From positions 2,542,001 through 2,606,000 of the forward strand of contig OZ245043.1 in assembly GCA_965224285.1 (NCBI GenBank): a stretch of DNA of 64,000 nucleotides, read 5' to 3'. Source of the stretch: JAJCYK01 sp965224285 (GTDB lineage: Bacteria; Bacteroidota; Bacteroidia; Cytophagales; Cyclobacteriaceae). Positions within the stretch are counted from its first letter, which is position 1; each line of letters opens with the position of its first letter. The position numbers and the translations under genes are program-made. This document shows, piece after piece, positions 33,489-41,836 of the stretch. The notes under the pieces were generated by a model that saw only the letters and a program-made list of their open reading frames with translations, ran no database searches and had not been told where the DNA came from.

Positions 33489-35126
33489 GTGAATAAGACC
33501 AAAAACCAAAAATTCTATATCGTCTTACCAATTCTTTTAGCGGTGACCCTGGCGGTAGGTATACTGACGGGAGCCACCATGGCTGACCCCAAATCCGGGA
33601 AAACTAATTTCATCAGCAGCTTGGTAAAGTTTAAAGAGATATTGACTTACGTAGAAAGAGATTATGTAGATGAGGTGGATGCCGATAAGCTGGTGGGTGA
33701 GGCCATAAATGAAATGCTGGAGAAACTGGACCCTCATTCAGTTTACATTCCGGCCAAAGACCGGGAACTGACCAATTCCCAGCTTGATGGTGAGTTCGAC
33801 GGTATAGGTATTGAGTTTAACATTATTAAAGATACCATATACGTTATATCACCACTCATAGGAGGGCCATCAGAAGCGGTAGGCTTACTTTCCGGTGATA
33901 AGATCATAGAGGTAGACGGAGAAGTAGTAGCAGGAACGGGTATAACCAATCGGGATGTATTCGACTTGCTCAGAGGCCCCAAAGGTACTGAGGTTGAGGT
34001 GGGTATTTGGCGAAAAAACGAAGATGACCTGCTGCGATTTAACATCATCCGCGACAAAATACCACAGCATTCTGTGGTAGCCAATTACATGATCGATGAT
34101 GAGATTGGTTATATAAAGGTCAGTCGCTTCGCTGCTACCACCTATGACGAATTCTACGCTGCCCTCACGGAATTACAATCCCAGGGAATGGAAAAACTGA
34201 TCCTGGATCTTCAAAACAACCCCGGTGGTTACATGGACCGGGCCATAAAAATGGCAGACGAGGTGATTTCCGGCAATAAGATGATCGTCTACACCGATGG
34301 GAAACAAGACCGATATGACTCTGAAGCTCGAGCGCGCAAACCAGGGATCTTTGAAAGCGGTGCCTTGATCGTCCTGATAAATGAGGGTAGTGCCTCAGCC
34401 TCAGAGATCGTCTCTGGAGCCATACAGGATAACGACCGGGGGCTTATTGTGGGAAGGAGATCATTCGGCAAAGGATTGGTGCAAAACCAGATACCCCTAA
34501 GTGATGGCTCCGAGCTCCGCCTTACCATTTCCCGCTACTACATACCCAGTGGCCGTTCAATTCAAAGGCCCTACAACGGCAACGGCCTGGACTACTATGA
34601 AGATTTTATCGAGCGACAAACCAATGGAGAGCTTTTCTTCAAGGATAGCATAAAGATAAATGATTCCCTTACCTTCACCACCTTGAAAGGGCGAACGGTT
34701 TTCGGCGGAGGAGGGATCATCCCAGATCACTTTGTACCGGTGGACACTTCCATGAATTCAGACTATCTGAGGAAAATTCTTTATAACACTGTTTATCGTG
34801 AATACCCTCTGGCTTATTATCAGAAGAATAAGGCCAAACTCAAGAAGATGAGCTATGAGGACTATTTCCAGAATTTCGAGGTGACTGATGACATGCTAAA
34901 GAATTTTGTCAAAATGGCCTCAGCCAATGATATAGCCTACAATGCAGAAGGATTTGAGAAAAGTAAAAAGCTGCTGAAAATCTATATAAAAGCGGAGATT
35001 GCTAAACTCAATTGGGACAGCAAAGGTTATTATCCCATATTCAATGAGCAGAACGAGATCCTGCAGGCGGCCTTAAAGCTATTTGATGAGGCGGAATCAT
35101 TGACCGCTGATATACCGAAGAAATAG
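33489..35126 (+). CDS. S41 family C-terminal processing peptidase (CtpA-like)
   Basis: Periplasmic protease of 545 aa. An N-terminal membrane segment (FYIVLPILLAVTLAVGILTG) is followed by the helical domain with VERDYVDEVDADKLVGEAI, a PDZ domain (DGIGIEFNI, AVGLLSGDKIIEVDGEVV) and the S41 catalytic core: YIKVSRFA, LDLQNNPGGYMDRA, catalytic Ser in INEGSASASEIVSGAIQD and the general-base Lys in GRRSFGKGLVQ. A 170-residue C-terminal extension follows. GTG start preceded by an A-rich leader; no upstream ATG. Likely envelope protein processing. Tail-to-tail with the TPR gene. Confidence 0.95.
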   Translation: MNKTKNQKFYIVLPILLAVTLAVGILTGATMADPKSGKTNFISSLVKFKEILTYVERDYVDEVDADKLVGEAINEMLEKLDPHSVYIPAKDRELTNSQLDGEFDGIGIEFNIIKDTIYVISPLIGGPSEAVGLLSGDKIIEVDGEVVAGTGITNRDVFDLLRGPKGTEVEVGIWRKNEDDLLRFNIIRDKIPQHSVVANYMIDDEIGYIKVSRFAATTYDEFYAALTELQSQGMEKLILDLQNNPGGYMDRAIKMADEVISGNKMIVYTDGKQDRYDSEARARKPGIFESGALIVLINEGSASASEIVSGAIQDNDRGLIVGRRSFGKGLVQNQIPLSDGSELRLTISRYYIPSGRSIQRPYNGNGLDYYEDFIERQTNGELFFKDSIKINDSLTFTTLKGRTVFGGGGIIPDHFVPVDTSMNSDYLRKILYNTVYREYPLAYYQKNKAKLKKMSYEDYFQNFEVTDDMLKNFVKMASANDIAYNAEGFEKSKKLLKIYIKAEIAKLNWDSKGYYPIFNEQNEILQAALKLFDEAESLTADIPKK

Positions 35127-35129
35127 TCT

Positions 35130-36149
35130 CTAAGGACGACAGTATTTTTTCAGGTAATTAAGGGCCCGTTTTTCGCCTAATTCATAAGCTTTGCTGAAAT
35201 CGGCGCAGGCCTCATAAATATTGCGCATGGCTACGAAGCTAGCTCCCCGCATTAAATACGCATTGGTCAGTTTGAACTTGAAAGCGTTATCAAATTTAGT
35301 GGTCCTCAATTCCTCACTGATCAATCCGATGGCTTGAGTGTAATCCTTGACCGCACCTTTCATATCCTTACTGTTATAGCGTGCTAAACCTCGATTTCTG
35401 AACAGATACTCCAGGTCATCTTGGATTTCGATGGCCTTGGAAAAATCATCAACAGCTCCGGTAAAGTCCTCTATTTTTAATCTTATCAGGCCGCGCTCAT
35501 TGTAATTATCGGCATTTTCCGGATCCAGGCTAATGGCCTTGTCAAAATCTTCAGCCGCTGCCAGGGTGGCTCCCAGCTGAGATTTACTAAATCCCCGCTG
35601 ACGGAAAAACTCGGGATTGGTCGGGTCTAACTCAATGGCTTGATCAAGGTCCTTGATGGCATCCTCATGATTAATTTTATCCGCTTCCAGGTCAAAAGTG
35701 TTGGCTTTGATATAAGCCCTGCTCGCGTATAACTCAGCATTATCAGGAGCAATAGCAATAGCTGTATTAATATCAGCCAGTGAACTATCCCGCTGAAAGC
35801 CCAACTGATGCTTTAAGCGACTACGATGAAAGTAAGCTTTCACATGCAGTGAATCGAGATTAACCACTTTATTATAATCCTTCAGAGCTCCCTCATAGTC
35901 CTGCAGTATGCTCTTAGCAGATGCCCTTTGAAAATAGGCTTCAATAAGTCCTTCATGCAACTCCAGAGCTTTATTATAGGCTACTACGGCACTGCGGTAA
36001 TCTCCTGCCTGGTATTTAGCCTTGCCTTGCTCCACATAGGCCAAAGCCTGAGGATAATCCAGATCGGTGGGTGTTTCTTCATTGCTATTTTGAGCCTCTA
36101 GCCCTGGAATCAAAAAAAATATTCCAATGATCCCTGAAATGTATTTCAT
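35130..36149 (-). CDS. Exported TPR-repeat protein
   Basis: Protein of 339 aa with a signal peptide (residues 1-19, LIPGLEAQ). It contains about eight tetratricopeptide repeats of 34 residues, for example YQAGDYRSAVVAYNKALEL, QDYEGALKDYNKVVNL, ATLAAAEDFDKAISL, EDFTGAVDDFSKAIEI and KDMKGAVKDYTQAIGL, and ends with a repeat holding ACADFSKAYELGEK. TPR proteins act as protein-protein interaction scaffolds; the partner is unknown. Separated by 191 bp from the exbD gene, so probably its own unit. ATG start. Confidence 0.9.
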   Translation of the reverse strand: MKYISGIIGIFFLIPGLEAQNSNEETPTDLDYPQALAYVEQGKAKYQAGDYRSAVVAYNKALELHEGLIEAYFQRASAKSILQDYEGALKDYNKVVNLDSLHVKAYFHRSRLKHQLGFQRDSSLADINTAIAIAPDNAELYASRAYIKANTFDLEADKINHEDAIKDLDQAIELDPTNPEFFRQRGFSKSQLGATLAAAEDFDKAISLDPENADNYNERGLIRLKIEDFTGAVDDFSKAIEIQDDLEYLFRNRGLARYNSKDMKGAVKDYTQAIGLISEELRTTKFDNAFKFKLTNAYLMRGASFVAMRNIYEACADFSKAYELGEKRALNYLKKYCRP

Positions 36150-36340
36150 GTTGGAAGGGTTAATCTGCGTAAGTTACTGATAAAAATAGTCAATTACCAT
36201 TAGTTAATATCATGATCATAACAATTATCGGGCCTAAATTATTGTTAACGGATGACCCTCCAATTCCAAGTGAAGATATGACCCTTAATGGCTGAAGAAC
36301 AAGCTTAAATGACTACCAGTCAAGTTGCGAAGCAGATAGT

Positions 36341-36880
36341 TCAATCTGGATCAGCAATACTGATATTCATAGGAATACCTTCCCTGGCATTTTCGTATAG
36401 TGAGCGCTCCTGGGGCATTTTAAGATTCAATGCTCGAAATTGTTCTGCAGACAGGCCTACCCTTTCACCATAGATTTCGTAGTAAGCGTGCTTAACCATA
36501 TCAATAACCTGGATGTAGGTATGATAGTCACTACCTCGATGGGGTTTAATGGATACTACCGCCTTTTGAGGAGTCTCCGCCAGTTTGCTGTCAGCACCGG
36601 GGTTTATCACAAAATCTTTTACCCGCTGCTTTAATTTGGACAAATCCTCCAAAACCAGATCCTCCGCCAAGATCTCTCCTTTAGAATTAATTAAAATTTT
36701 AAACAGATTACGGGATGCTATGGGTGTAGGTACGGGAGTTTCAGAATTCGGAGGCAATTTAAGGGTAAGCCCTTTATCCTGGGGGATGGTAGTGGCCACC
36801 AGGAAAAATATCAGCATCAAAAAAGCCAGATCTGCCATGGACCCGGCATTCATCTTGAAATGTTCATTTGGTCGGCGCAT
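36341..36880 (-). CDS. ExbD/TolR-family biopolymer transport protein
   Basis: Inner-membrane stator protein of about 179 aa. The ATG at 36880 starts MRRPNEHFKMNAGSMADLAFLM, placing the single membrane segment with the essential Asp (MADLAFLMLIFFLVATTI) at residues 15-32 as in other ExbD proteins; an upstream frame to 36958 overlaps tonB and is rejected. The periplasmic part has the ExbD fold (LFKILINSKGEILAED, HTYIQVIDMVKHAYYEIYG). It begins two bases after the tonB stop. An ExbB partner gene is not in the cluster and must be elsewhere. Confidence 0.9.
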   Translation of the reverse strand: MRRPNEHFKMNAGSMADLAFLMLIFFLVATTIPQDKGLTLKLPPNSETPVPTPIASRNLFKILINSKGEILAEDLVLEDLSKLKQRVKDFVINPGADSKLAETPQKAVVSIKPHRGSDYHTYIQVIDMVKHAYYEIYGERVGLSAEQFRALNLKMPQERSLYENAREGIPMNISIADPD

Positions 36881-36882
36881 AA

Positions 36883-37554
36883 TTACTGGAGCTTGAATTG
36901 AATTGGAAGCAACATTTTGACAGCAACCGGAAGGCCAGCTCGGGCAGCAGGTATCCAACCCGGCATGGCTGATACCACCCTGATCGCTTCTTCATCACAT
37001 CCGTATCCCAACCCTTTCTCAACTGCCACGTCCTTGATCTTGCCGTCTTTATCAACGGTGAAACTGATATACACTGTCCCTTCTATCCCCCGGTCTCTGG
37101 CGCGTCGAGGGTATCGCATACTGCCGGTCAGATACTTTTGTAAATGTTGCCAACCTTTGGCCGGTTCAGCAGACCGGTCAACATAACCATCATATACTTC
37201 CGCCACCTCTGGAGGCAGGTCTATGGTTACGGGATCCATATCCGGTACGTCCGACTGATTTTGATTCAGAATCTTCAGGATATGGGGTCTTGGTGGTTCT
37301 TCCATTATTACCTGTTTGGGATTAACTATTGGCTTGGGAGGAGGCGGCTTGTAGGTAGCAACCGGAGGCAATAATTCCGGATCATCTATGATAGGGGGTT
37401 CATCGAGATATCCAAAGCTTACAAATTCGGAATTATAAGGGGTTTTCCATTCAAAGGCCAATATTACCAGAAAGATGCTAATACTCAAGCCGAAGGCCAG
37501 ATGCAGCCCGTATCGACTTTGTAGATCTTGGGAAGAATGTTTTTTAGTTTCCAT
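36883..37554 (-). CDS. Energy transducer TonB
   Basis: TonB-family protein of 223 aa. A cytoplasmic N-terminus of 15 residues leads into one membrane segment (LHLAFGLSISIFLVILAFEW) that ends with the FEWK motif. The periplasmic linker is Pro/Lys-rich (PPPPKPIVNPKQVIMEEPPR), and the C-terminal domain is complete: YPRRARDRGIEGTVYISFTV, KGLGYGCDEEAIRVVSAMPGW and PAARAGLPVAVKMLLPIQF. It should couple proton-motive force to outer-membrane receptors with the ExbD encoded directly downstream. It lies 115 bp after a second TonB-domain gene. ATG start. Confidence 0.93.
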   Translation of the reverse strand: METKKHSSQDLQSRYGLHLAFGLSISIFLVILAFEWKTPYNSEFVSFGYLDEPPIIDDPELLPPVATYKPPPPKPIVNPKQVIMEEPPRPHILKILNQNQSDVPDMDPVTIDLPPEVAEVYDGYVDRSAEPAKGWQHLQKYLTGSMRYPRRARDRGIEGTVYISFTVDKDGKIKDVAVEKGLGYGCDEEAIRVVSAMPGWIPAARAGLPVAVKMLLPIQFKLQ

Positions 37555-37669
37555 ATCGCGTCATTTACAGTTGATTCATAATTATCTTCTGCTCATAGCT
37601 GATTGCACAGCCATGGGCTTTTAATCTATGATGGTACGCGCGATACCGAATACTTAGGCCTTTTTGGAC

Positions 37670-38245
37670 CTATTGATCTTCTAAATGTTTATTTCCTCTA
37701 AATGTTATAGGCAGCACCATGGGGGCAGCTACTGCTTTTCCATTTCTCATTGCAGGGGTCCAGGAAGGACCTTTCTCAACTAGATTTAAAGCCAGTTGAT
37801 CACATTCAGCACAAAGCCCTTTTAATACCCTAAGGTCATTGATTGAGCCATCTGCTTCTACGGTAAAAGTCACATATACAATCCCTTCTACCTCCCTGGT
37901 CATGGCTAAATTTTCTTCCAAATACTGGTAATAAGCTCCGATCCCTGCTGCTGGTCGGGGTGTCTCTTCCGGTCGGTATCCATCCTGAAGGGAGGGAAAA
38001 TCCTTAATCAATTGCTCATTTTCCATTGGTTCAAGGCTATTCGATTCGAATTCTTCAATTCGGTCCAAAGCATAATAGCTGATACCCACCACACAGCCCA
38101 GCACTATCAGCCCCAACAGGTACTGGTTTACCTTCATTCTCCCCCTTCTTTGATACTGTTGCATCAGGTGGGAGTAGTTTTTGTGCTTTTCAATCCGTTG
38201 CGATGAAAAATCACCTTTGATAATCTTTATTCGATGTTTTCTCAT
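37670..38245 (-). CDS. Membrane-anchored TonB C-terminal domain protein in anti-sigma position
   Basis: A 191-aa protein whose layout differs from ordinary TonB: a basic cytoplasmic N-terminus of about 37 residues (MRKHRIKIIKGDFSSQ, then YQRRGRMK), one membrane segment (YLLGLIVLGCVVGISYYAL) and a short acidic linker (EEFESNSLEPMENE) before a TonB C-terminal domain (MTREVEGIVYVTFTVEAD, KGLCAECDQLALNLVEKGPSWTPA). It overlaps the upstream ECF sigma gene by 4 bases (ATGA), the place an anti-sigma factor normally takes, and has the same cytoplasm-membrane-periplasm topology. It could sense envelope state or regulate the sigma factor; a plain TonB role is the alternative. ATG start. Confidence 0.8.
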   Translation of the reverse strand: MRKHRIKIIKGDFSSQRIEKHKNYSHLMQQYQRRGRMKVNQYLLGLIVLGCVVGISYYALDRIEEFESNSLEPMENEQLIKDFPSLQDGYRPEETPRPAAGIGAYYQYLEENLAMTREVEGIVYVTFTVEADGSINDLRVLKGLCAECDQLALNLVEKGPSWTPAMRNGKAVAAPMVLPITFRGNKHLEDQ

Positions 38246-38811
38246 ATGCCGGCTTTAGTAGTTGAAAAGAATTTTTTTAACTTATCAATAGCCCTATAAG
38301 TACGCATCTTGGCAGCGCTCTCGCTGATTTCCAGGATATATGCTATCTCCTGAAAGCTGCGATTTTCAAAAAACCTCAATTCCAAAATCATTATCTCTTC
38401 GGTAGAAAGATTACCGATGAATTTCTCCAAATATTCCAATTGCTCCTCCAACAGATCATCTTCCTCCAGTACCTCACTGATAACTTGTTCCTCCAGGCTG
38501 AATTCCATGATCTTCTTAGTTTTGCGGTAGTACTTGTTCACCTCATTACTGGCTATTCGATATAACCAGGCAGAGAACGGAACCCCTCTGAATTCATATC
38601 TTTTTAAATTTTGTAAGGCTTTAAGAAAGGTTTGCGAGCAAAGATCAGCGGTCAAATTCTCCCGCCCGGTACGACGATAGATGAACCGGAATATAGATTC
38701 AAAGTATTGATCATATAGGGCGTCAAACTTGCTAAGATCTTTCTTTGCCGCAAGTATTAACTGCTGCTCTTCCCTCAGAGACTGCTCGTCAAGATGGTTG
38801 CCCTGTTTCAA
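38242..38811 (-). CDS. ECF RNA polymerase sigma factor
   Basis: Sigma-70 family factor of 189 aa with regions 2 and 4. Region 2 spans about residues 22-95 (FDALYDQYFESIFRFIYRRTG, ADLCSQTFLKALQNLKRYEF, FSAWLYRIASNEVNKYYRKT). Region 4 is at about 125-180 (LSTEEIMILELRFFENRSFQ, EIAYILEISESAAKMRTYRA). No C-terminal extension, so external regulation is likely. The start is TTG; no ATG occurs before the conserved region. Its own stop overlaps the start of a membrane TonB-domain gene, and the OmpA/PD40 gene ends 45 bp upstream, so it probably belongs to one envelope operon. Confidence 0.9.
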   Translation of the reverse strand: MKQGNHLDEQSLREEQQLILAAKKDLSKFDALYDQYFESIFRFIYRRTGRENLTADLCSQTFLKALQNLKRYEFRGVPFSAWLYRIASNEVNKYYRKTKKIMEFSLEEQVISEVLEEDDLLEEQLEYLEKFIGNLSTEEIMILELRFFENRSFQEIAYILEISESAAKMRTYRAIDKLKKFFSTTKAGI

Positions 38812-38856
38812 ACCTTGATACGCTTACACCTAAATAACGCGATTCAGGAATAAAAG

Positions 38857-40440
38857 TCACATCATCTGCAGGATCCTTATTTCTACTCGGCGATTTAAAA
38901 GGCGGTTTTCTTCTGTATCATTGGGGGCAACCGGTTGACTATCGGCATAACCTTTGATTTCCAGCAAATATTCAGGTACTCCTCTGGAAATCAAATAGTC
39001 CGCAATTGCTTTGGCTCTCAGTTCAGTAGGATCAGGGGCTGGAGGCAGTAAGGTAAATGCCTGATCCTCATCAATCACAGTGCTATCAATGGGGGCTATT
39101 TCCTCCTCTGAAACATAAAAGTAGACCTCAGTAGTATCCGGATCCCAGGATTCGCGGTGTACCCTAATCTCAATCCTGGTGGTGGGATTATACTTTAACA
39201 ATTTAAACAAACGATCCAACTCCATGGCGGAGGCTTGGCTTAAGGTGCTGTCATTATCAAATTCCAACTGCTGCAGATCAAATATAAGGTCTGGCTGTAG
39301 TGTCTTAAGATCAACCGACAACTTTTGTCTACGGCTTTTCTCCAACTCCCGAAGATCCATTTGCTCCGAAAAGTAGACATAACCAGGATCCAGTGAAGCA
39401 ACTGAAAAATCATATACCTTGCCTCCCGGAATGAAAAACTCAAATGAGCCATTTTCAGAAGAAGTGCGGTGATATTGAACCAACTCTCTGGTCATCATAT
39501 CATGGATCTGAATAAAGCCCTCCATGGGTTCCCCGGTAGCTGCATCAGTTACTTCTCCTTGTAAGAGCACAACTTTTTCCGGCTGTAATTCCTTCGGGAT
39601 CTTGGCTTTAATTATATCATAACTTCCCTTAAATTTTGCTGAGTAATATATAACTTCTCCTTGAGCCGGTACACTGACGAACCTTTCATCTGAGGGAGTG
39701 TTTATATAATCAAGAGCCAAGGGCTTACTCCATCCCGCATCCGATTTTTTGGTTTGGTAAAGATCGATCTTCTCGCCTTCTCCTTTGGCATAAATGAGGG
39801 TTTGATTATCGGCTAATATTTTAGGAGACAAGATATTCCCATTATTAACATGAGCCGGTAAGGCCTGGGGTTCTCCCCAACGATCTGAGTTTAGCCTTGC
39901 TGAAACCATCAGTACACAACCTTTGCCTTCTTTCTGGTCCATTTCATCACAACGCACAAAATATAAGTGTTTGCCGTCTGCCGATATACTGGGACAACCA
40001 TCGTTTTTGGCTGAATTTACCGGCTTTGCCAAATTTTTGGGGCTGCTCCAACCTTTGCCAGACTTTTCTACATACCAGATATCGTAGTTCCCTATTCCGT
40101 AGGATTTTCTGCTGGTAAAAAAAATAAATTGCCCATCATAGCTTAAGGTATACCCACCCAGATGGTTGATCTTGCGAGAACGGTTTATCACATCAATAGG
40201 CTCTGGCTGACCCCAACGACCAGCTGAATTTAGGCTGGCATAGTGCACCAACAATTCACTCTTAACGTTAGCGGTGGTAGTGAACACCATATTCCGGCCG
40301 TCGGCGCTAAAACTGGGAGCGATTTGAGTAGTCCCGGGAACATTGATCACCCGGGAAAGCGGAGCTTTGGGGCTTTGACCGAAGGATACCAAGGAAAAAG
40401 TGATAAGGAAAAAAATATTAAAAAATATTAACCGTCTCAT
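38857..40440 (-). CDS. OmpA-family protein with PD40 beta-propeller repeats
   Basis: Exported protein of 527 aa; the ATG at 40440 gives the signal peptide MRRLIFFNIFFLITFSLVSFGQ. Residues about 30-290 carry WD40-like PD40 repeats (PSFSADGRNMVFTT, YTLSYDGQFIFFTS, PSISADGKHLYFVR), 300-385 a carboxypeptidase-regulatory-like domain (LLQGEVTDAATGEPMEGFIQI), and the C-terminus an OmpA peptidoglycan-binding domain (LEFDNDSTLSQASAMELDRL, GYADSQPVAPN, ENRLLNRRVEIRI). The domain combination resembles PorE-like envelope components, an association I regard as possible only. An acidic insert (YFYVSEEEIAPIDSTVIDED) interrupts the OmpA domain. First gene of the sigma/TonB operon. Confidence 0.88.
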   Translation of the reverse strand: MRRLIFFNIFFLITFSLVSFGQSPKAPLSRVINVPGTTQIAPSFSADGRNMVFTTTANVKSELLVHYASLNSAGRWGQPEPIDVINRSRKINHLGGYTLSYDGQFIFFTSRKSYGIGNYDIWYVEKSGKGWSSPKNLAKPVNSAKNDGCPSISADGKHLYFVRCDEMDQKEGKGCVLMVSARLNSDRWGEPQALPAHVNNGNILSPKILADNQTLIYAKGEGEKIDLYQTKKSDAGWSKPLALDYINTPSDERFVSVPAQGEVIYYSAKFKGSYDIIKAKIPKELQPEKVVLLQGEVTDAATGEPMEGFIQIHDMMTRELVQYHRTSSENGSFEFFIPGGKVYDFSVASLDPGYVYFSEQMDLRELEKSRRQKLSVDLKTLQPDLIFDLQQLEFDNDSTLSQASAMELDRLFKLLKYNPTTRIEIRVHRESWDPDTTEVYFYVSEEEIAPIDSTVIDEDQAFTLLPPAPDPTELRAKAIADYLISRGVPEYLLEIKGYADSQPVAPNDTEENRLLNRRVEIRILQMM

Positions 40441-40621
40441 TATTAGACATTTATAATTTGGAATTTGCTTTAAATATCCAAAGCAGCAAATATGATGCAA
40501 ATTAATTATGGATTAAAAAGCTAACCAGTTATTTGAAAACGCATTCTTACACCAGTTATTTATATAGGAATTAAAAATTTATCTTTACTTAACCACTCCA
40601 GAGTTTCATATATACAATTCT

Positions 40622-41836
40622 ATGAGGATACTTCACACCGCTGATTGGCATTTGGGCAGGCGATTACAGGAATTCAGTAGGATGGAGGAACAAATACTGG
40701 TTCTGGATGAAATAGTCGGGATTGCTCAAAGGGAGAAAGTTGACCTGGTGTTGATAGCAGGCGATCTTTTTGACAATTTCAACCCGCCCACTGATGCGGT
40801 AGAGCTGTTCTATGATACCTTGTATCGTTTATCCGCCGGGGGAAAGCGGGCGGTCATTGCCATTGCCGGTAATCATGATAGTCCGGAACGCATAGAAGCT
40901 CCGCATCCTCTAGCCAAAGCCAATGGTATTCTGCTCTTTGGCCGACCCTATACTGAAATAGACCTCTTTACGGTTCCCGGAGGCCTTACTGTACTACAAT
41001 CCGAGGCGGGGTTTGTGGAATTGCAATTACCTGGTATCAACTACCCGGTGCGACTATTATTGACCCCATACGCCAATGAAGTAACCTTGCGAAAGGCTTT
41101 GGGCAAGGAACAACCCGATATGTTACTGCGGAAGTTGTTGTCTTCACACTGGAAAGCGTTGGCTACCCGTCATTGTAATAGTCATGGCGTGAACCTATTG
41201 ATGGCTCACCTCTATTTGGTGGACAAAAATTCTCCATTACCCCCGGAAGGCGATGACGAGAAGTCGATACTTCACCAGGGAGGTACCTCGGCAATATATA
41301 GCGAAGATATTCCCAGCGAAATTCAGTATACCGCTTTGGGGCATTTGCACCGTCCCCAGGAAATACCTGCCGATAAACTGGTAGTCTACTCCGGGAGTCC
41401 ATTGAGCTATAGTTTTAGCGAAGCCGATCAGAACAAACAAGTGGAGATAGTGGACCTGGAACCTGGTGGTGTGCCTTCTCGCAAGAGCATACCTCTAAAA
41501 AAAGGGCGAAAACTCACCAGGCAACGATTTGAGGATTTGGATGGGGCTATCAACTGGTTGGAGGATCATCACAAGGTTTATGTGGAACTCACTCTGGCCA
41601 CAGAGAATTATTTGGGAGCTGAAGATAAAAAACGGCTTTACCAATCTCATAAGGGTATCGTAAGCATAATTCCAGAAATTAGTGCTGCTTTAGAAGTGCA
41701 GAGCGGAATTCCCAAACCCAACTTGGAAAAAAGCATTAAGTCCCTGTTTATAGATTATTTCCAGTATAAGAAAGGACAACCTCCTACCAGCGAAATACTG
41801 GATCTGCTTGATGAAATTATTAACACTCCAGCGTGA
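40622..41836 (+). CDS. sbcD: Exonuclease subunit SbcD (Mre11-type)
   Basis: Nuclease subunit of the SbcCD complex, which cuts DNA hairpins and processes blocked ends. The protein is 404 aa. Metallophosphoesterase motifs are complete: LHTADWHLGRRL, LIAGDLFDNFNP, IAGNHDSPERIE, LLMAHLYLVD and ALGHLHRPQ. The capping domain and a C-terminal tail that binds SbcC follow. Its stop overlaps sbcC by 4 bases (GTGA). ATG start. The presence of an SbcCD enzyme beside a genome with long inverted repeats is of interest but proves nothing. Confidence 0.96.
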   Translation: MRILHTADWHLGRRLQEFSRMEEQILVLDEIVGIAQREKVDLVLIAGDLFDNFNPPTDAVELFYDTLYRLSAGGKRAVIAIAGNHDSPERIEAPHPLAKANGILLFGRPYTEIDLFTVPGGLTVLQSEAGFVELQLPGINYPVRLLLTPYANEVTLRKALGKEQPDMLLRKLLSSHWKALATRHCNSHGVNLLMAHLYLVDKNSPLPPEGDDEKSILHQGGTSAIYSEDIPSEIQYTALGHLHRPQEIPADKLVVYSGSPLSYSFSEADQNKQVEIVDLEPGGVPSRKSIPLKKGRKLTRQRFEDLDGAINWLEDHHKVYVELTLATENYLGAEDKKRLYQSHKGIVSIIPEISAALEVQSGIPKPNLEKSIKSLFIDYFQYKKGQPPTSEILDLLDEIINTPA

